Of a stretch of 7,721 bases of DNA, positions 7,515 to 7,721 are shown one piece after another. Below the pieces are notes generated by a model. It was not told the origin of the DNA and did no database searches. It saw only the letters and a program-made list of their open reading frames with translations. The DNA is taken from positions 1 through 7,721 of the forward strand of contig DLWR01000220.1 in the NCBI GenBank assembly GCA_003444795.1. Direction: 5' to 3'. Position numbers and translations under genes: made by a program. Every line of letters begins with the position of its first letter. Positions within the stretch are counted from its first letter, which is position 1. Source of the stretch: Cryomorphaceae bacterium. Lineage in GTDB: Bacteria; Bacteroidota; Bacteroidia; Flavobacteriales; Schleiferiaceae.

Positions 7515-7721
7515 TTAGGCGCGTGGGCGGACCGTGCGCTGTTCTATGCGTATTTCAAAATGAGCCCCCTTGAAAATTCGATGGACAAAGATTCCGGGCA
7601 CGTGTATTTGGTTGGGGTCCAGGGTTCCGGCGGGCACCAGTTCTTCGACTTCGGCGACGGTGATACGTCCGGCCATGGCCATCATGGGATTGAAATTTCG
7701 GGCCGTCCCCTTGAAGACCAA
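7515..7721 (-). CDS. scoA: 3-oxoacid CoA-transferase subunit A, C-terminal fragment cut by the window edge
   Basis: The last 68 residues of the alpha subunit that pairs with the downstream B subunit. The segment is typical of the family's C-terminus: [39 protein letters not shown] and [11 protein letters not shown]. The frame is open at the right edge of the window. The TTG there (bases 7721-7719 on the - strand) lies in the conserved [12 protein letters not shown] segment, so it is an internal leucine and not a start; about 160-170 residues should lie outside, given a usual length near 230. It is transcribed first, followed after 11 bases by the B subunit. AtoD and PcaI are close relatives, so the exact substrate is inferred from the neighbouring catabolic genes. 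Confidence 0.92.
   Translation of the reverse strand: MVFKGTARNFNPMMAMAGRITVAEVEELVPAGTLDPNQIHVPGIFVHRIFKGAHFEIRIEQRTVRPRA

Noticed and set aside
7069..7518. 149-codon + strand frame over scoB
   Set aside because: It is antisense to the conserved CoA-transferase subunit and its translation shows no domain.
7719..7721. TTG at the window edge as the start of the scoA fragment
   Set aside because: It falls in the conserved [12 protein letters not shown] segment near the C-terminus of the family, so it is an internal leucine.

Overview
The window looks like part of a Bacteroidota chromosome, possibly a Flavobacteriia-like lineage. Three things suggest this: a DUF3078-type outer-membrane barrel protein (a family known mainly from Bacteroidota), a single-chain alpha-beta fused 2-oxoacid dehydrogenase E1, and the lack of clear Shine-Dalgarno sequences before the starts. 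Base composition is in the mid-50s % G+C by spot count, which is high for that phylum. Coding density is nearly complete. I see no RNA gene, mobile element or CRISPR array, and no intergenic stretch longer than about 30 bases.

Layout, left to right. Positions 1-684 (+) hold the C-terminal catalytic part of a prolyl oligopeptidase (S9A) whose start lies outside the window. It overlaps by four bases a complete paaZ (681-2729, +), the two-domain ring-opening enzyme of aerobic phenylacetate degradation. paaZ is followed by a small ABM-fold protein (2726-3058, +), a crotonase-family enoyl-CoA hydratase/isomerase (3055-3840, +), a DUF3078 outer-membrane barrel protein (3844-4761, +) and a fused E1 (4758-6812, +). 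Every junction in this + strand block is either a four-base ATGA stop/start overlap or a three-base gap, so it reads as one translationally coupled operon. On the - strand, converging on it, are the two subunits of a 3-oxoacid CoA-transferase: scoB-like (6841-7503) and the C-terminal end of scoA-like (7515-7721, cut by the window edge).

Functionally this is mostly a carbon-catabolism neighbourhood. PaaZ hydrolyses oxepin-CoA and oxidises the resulting semialdehyde to 3-oxo-5,6-dehydrosuberyl-CoA. The crotonase could act in the following beta-oxidation-like steps. The fused E1 probably decarboxylates branched-chain 2-oxoacids, and the CoA-transferase exchanges CoA between succinyl-CoA and acetoacetate (or a similar 3-oxoacid), an end product of leucine breakdown. 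The other phenylacetate genes (paaABCDE, paaK and so on) and the E2/E3 partners of the dehydrogenase are not in the window. The least expected members of the block are the uncharacterised outer-membrane protein and the small ABM protein. I found no convincing evidence of a wholly new system; these two are the best candidates for undescribed roles.
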